NCBI GenBank assembly: GCA_017467985.1
Contig: JAFUJY010000033.1
Coordinates: forward strand, 1 to 15,352
DNA from: Bacillota bacterium
Lineage (GTDB): Bacteria; Bacillota; Clostridia; Lachnospirales; Bianqueaceae
DNA length: 15,352 bases
Reading direction: 5' to 3'
Shown here piece after piece: positions 13,450 through 15,352 of this stretch. A program made the position numbers and the translations under genes. Below the pieces are notes generated by a model. The model worked only from the letters and a program-made list of their open reading frames with translations, had not been told where the DNA came from and did not search any database. Numbering within the stretch: position 1 is the stretch's first letter; each line of letters starts with the position of its first letter.

Positions 13450-15352
13450 TTAGTCTATAATATTTTTATTTTCCCGGAAACTGCGCCAAATATTCTCAAA
13501 AAAGTCTCCGGAGCGATCGGGCAGCGGACGAACAGGACGCCAAAGGATGGTGCTGCCAAAATCATGGGGATACACTTCCTGAATCTGGTCAGCCAAAGAG
13601 CCATCATCGGGAAGGAATCGGAACACCTCGGGGATGGGATCAATTGCCAGCCGGGGCAGCGCGCCGTCAGCACACTGATACAGAGAGCTGCCGCGGCTGA
13701 GACCGCTGACTTTTGCGTAATCCGCCATGGCATCCAGATACAGACTCATGGTAATCAGCTGATCATACAGACGATATGCATTCGCCAAGCCACGGGCAGA
13801 ATCCCCACAGCCCACTCTTTCATCAAAATGAACCAGCAGATCCCGAACTTCATTGGCCAGTTCGATCATTTCCGGGGCAGAGCGGAAGGCACCGCCGACA
13901 GCACTCATGCGCCGACGATAGTGAACCGTCAGCTGAGCTGTATTGTCAGGATGCCTGCGCAGGGCATCAATCAGGGAAAGACAACTGGTCAGCTGCTTAT
14001 TGCAGAAAGCAGGTAAATCATCGGATAAGGTTTTGATGGGCTGAGCTGCAATGTACTTGGCAGCTCGCAAAGCTCCAGCCTGTCCGGCATTCAGGGCACT
14101 GCCGCCGGGACGATACACACCATGGCTGCCGGCAGCCTCGCCGATGGCAAAAATTCCATTCACATTAGTACGCCACCAGTTGTCGATGACTAAACCGCCG
14201 TTGTTGTGCTGGGCACACACGGCAATTTCCAGCATTTCGTGTTCCAGATCCACATTGTGGCTGCGATAAAAATCTACTGCGGGCTGGTTCATATGGGCCA
14301 GGCGGGCAAAGGGGGTATTCTGCAGAGCACCGGCCTTACTCAGATAAGTGTAGGCTTCATCAGAAAGCTGATCCCAGCAAATGGGCTCCTGATCCGGGTT
14401 GGAACGGTAATCCAGGAAAACACGACGGCCTTTTAATACTTTTTCCCGGTATACTAACAGGTCAATACGGGAGGAACCATCCAAAGCCTTACGGCTGTCA
14501 AAGGGCCACTGATAGCCTTTTAAGAAAATCTGGCTCAGCATTTCGCCCCGATCCTTAAAAGCGCCGGTTAAAAATTCCTGGGGATCGCTGCCATCTTCGC
14601 GAGTGGAGACAAAACGGGGCAAGGACTGCATATAGGTGCCGGACACATTCCAGCGAGGCCGAACCGAGGCCATGCCATACTGCCATTCCGTCAGATTCTT
14701 GCCGCCCACACCGGCAGCGAAGGCGATGCCGGAAGCGCCATGCTGGCTGGTAGGATATACAGAATCCGCATAAAGTCCGGCGGGGCCACCAGTGGCCAGT
14801 ACCAGATTAGCACAGCGAATCACATGCAGGGAATCATCTTCCGTATTCAAACACAGTACCCCTTGTACAGTATTATCTTCAGTGAAAATATGAATCATCT
14901 GATGATGATCCAGAACGGTGATATTGCGGGCAGCCACAGAGCGTTCCAAAGCCTCGGTCATGAGCTTGGAGGTCAGAGGTCCTGCAGAGGTGGCACGCTC
15001 CCTCGGATCGTGGTCGGTTTTATAGCCGACATATTCACCCCAGCGATTGGTGGGGAAGGGAACGCCCAGCTCAGCCAAGTGCAGGAAGCAGGGGACGGAG
15101 TTCACCGCTTCACACAGCGCCAGGTCGCCATCAGCGGCCTGGCCATCAAATAAAGTTTTGGCCATTTCGGTAAAGGAATCCTGTCCATCTCCGGAAAGGG
15201 TCAATTTATAATATGTTTGTTTGTCGGAGCCGGTGTTGCGGGATGTACCCATATTGCGGCCCTCGGTAATTATCGCGATATCGGTGTGACCAAACTGATG
15301 AAGACGATCAGCAGCACTGTAACCGGCAGCACCGGTACCCACGATAAGGGTC
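13450..15352 (-). CDS. FAD-dependent oxidoreductase, fumarate reductase/aspartate oxidase superfamily, 5' end outside window
   Basis: 633 residues are visible; the frame is open at the right edge and reads TLIVGTGAAGYSAADRL. This is the N-terminal GxGxxG dinucleotide fold, so probably only a few residues are missing. FAD_binding_2 features follow: SRNTGSDKQTYYKL (flavin-contacting segment), NLVLATGGPAGLYADSVYPT, and near the end of the domain GIFAIGEAAGSHGVYRPGGS with ALNAGQAGALRAAKY. Residues expected in fumarate reductase, the HPT motif and the RGEGG arginine, are not seen; instead there are EWQYGMASVRPRWNVSG and CAQHNNGGLVIDNWW. The latter resembles a group of clostridial flavoproteins of unknown substrate. 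A helical C-terminal domain (YRRRMSAVGGAFRSAPEMIE and DQLITMSLYLDAMADYAK) is as in SdhA/NadB-type proteins. No Tat or Sec signal and no iron-sulfur motif are visible. It is upstream of, and probably co-transcribed with, the AEC transporter. Likely a cytosolic reductase or dehydrogenase of an organic acid. Confidence 0.85.
   Translation of the reverse strand, partial: TLIVGTGAAGYSAADRLHQFGHTDIAIITEGRNMGTSRNTGSDKQTYYKLTLSGDGQDSFTEMAKTLFDGQAADGDLALCEAVNSVPCFLHLAELGVPFPTNRWGEYVGYKTDHDPRERATSAGPLTSKLMTEALERSVAARNITVLDHHQMIHIFTEDNTVQGVLCLNTEDDSLHVIRCANLVLATGGPAGLYADSVYPTSQHGASGIAFAAGVGGKNLTEWQYGMASVRPRWNVSGTYMQSLPRFVSTREDGSDPQEFLTGAFKDRGEMLSQIFLKGYQWPFDSRKALDGSSRIDLLVYREKVLKGRRVFLDYRSNPDQEPICWDQLSDEAYTYLSKAGALQNTPFARLAHMNQPAVDFYRSHNVDLEHEMLEIAVCAQHNNGGLVIDNWWRTNVNGIFAIGEAAGSHGVYRPGGSALNAGQAGALRAAKYIAAQPIKTLSDDLPAFCNKQLTSCLSLIDALRRHPDNTAQLTVHYRRRMSAVGGAFRSAPEMIELANEVRDLLVHFDERVGCGDSARGLANAYRLYDQLITMSLYLDAMADYAKVSGLSRGSSLYQCADGALPRLAIDPIPEVFRFLPDDGSLADQIQEVYPHDFGSTILWRPVRPLPDRSGDFFENIWRSFRENKNIID

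Noticed and set aside
13450..15342. Calling the flavoprotein L-aspartate oxidase or fumarate reductase
   Set aside because: The HPT and RGEGG active-site motifs were looked for and not found, and no quinolinate or iron-sulfur subunit gene is adjacent.

Overview
This 15.4 kb window looks like chromosomal DNA from an anaerobic, low-to-mid GC Gram-positive bacterium of the class Clostridia (Bacillota), perhaps a gut Lachnospiraceae or Oscillospiraceae member. Reasons: strong AGGAGG-type ribosome binding sites, TTG and GTG starts, a MecA adaptor, a DHHW/MBOAT pair, an LCP cell-wall ligase, a DUF1858 redox protein and an iron-sulfur flavoprotein motif. The family names come from recognising sequence motifs; no database was searched. 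I see no rRNA, tRNA, CRISPR array, insertion sequence or phage genes.

Layout. (1) 1-1217 (+): 3' part of an exo-rhamnogalacturonan lyase-like gene (PcRGLX/YetA family). (2) 1252-1585: a monocistronic DUF1858 gene with its own promoter and a bidirectional terminator. (3) 1598-2254 (-): mecA-like adaptor gene, divergent from (4) 2366-4956 (+): an MBOAT acyltransferase and DHHW protein pair, probably for O-acetylation of an envelope polysaccharide. (5) 5033-6867 (+): a PurA-family gene with its own promoter, overlapping by 7 bp a gene for an unrecognised 173-residue protein. (6) 6909-7241 (-): an XRE-family regulator, divergent from (7) 7467-10124 (+): glycerate kinase plus an intracellular PL2-type pectate lyase. 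(8) 10189-11837 (+): an LCP ligase and a flavodoxin-fold iron-sulfur flavoprotein behind a near-consensus promoter. (9) 11901-12395 (-): a P-loop FlaR-like kinase. (10) 12506-15352 (-): an AEC-family transporter downstream of a large FAD-dependent oxidoreductase that runs off the right edge.

How the genes work together. Two pectin-type enzymes (1 and 7) suggest an organism that imports and degrades pectic oligosaccharides. The glycerate kinase could feed a C3 acid from uronate or aldarate breakdown into glycolysis. The XRE regulator probably controls this operon and itself: the gap between them holds five 11-bp direct repeats with a TATAC core.

The most unusual item is the PurA homologue at 5033-6352. 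It keeps the catalytic Asp13, Lys16, His41 and transition-state Gln, but many residues that bind IMP, aspartate and the guanine of GTP in canonical PurA are replaced. It is translationally coupled to the unknown protein. Together they may be a small two-gene system that uses adenylosuccinate-synthetase chemistry on a different substrate.
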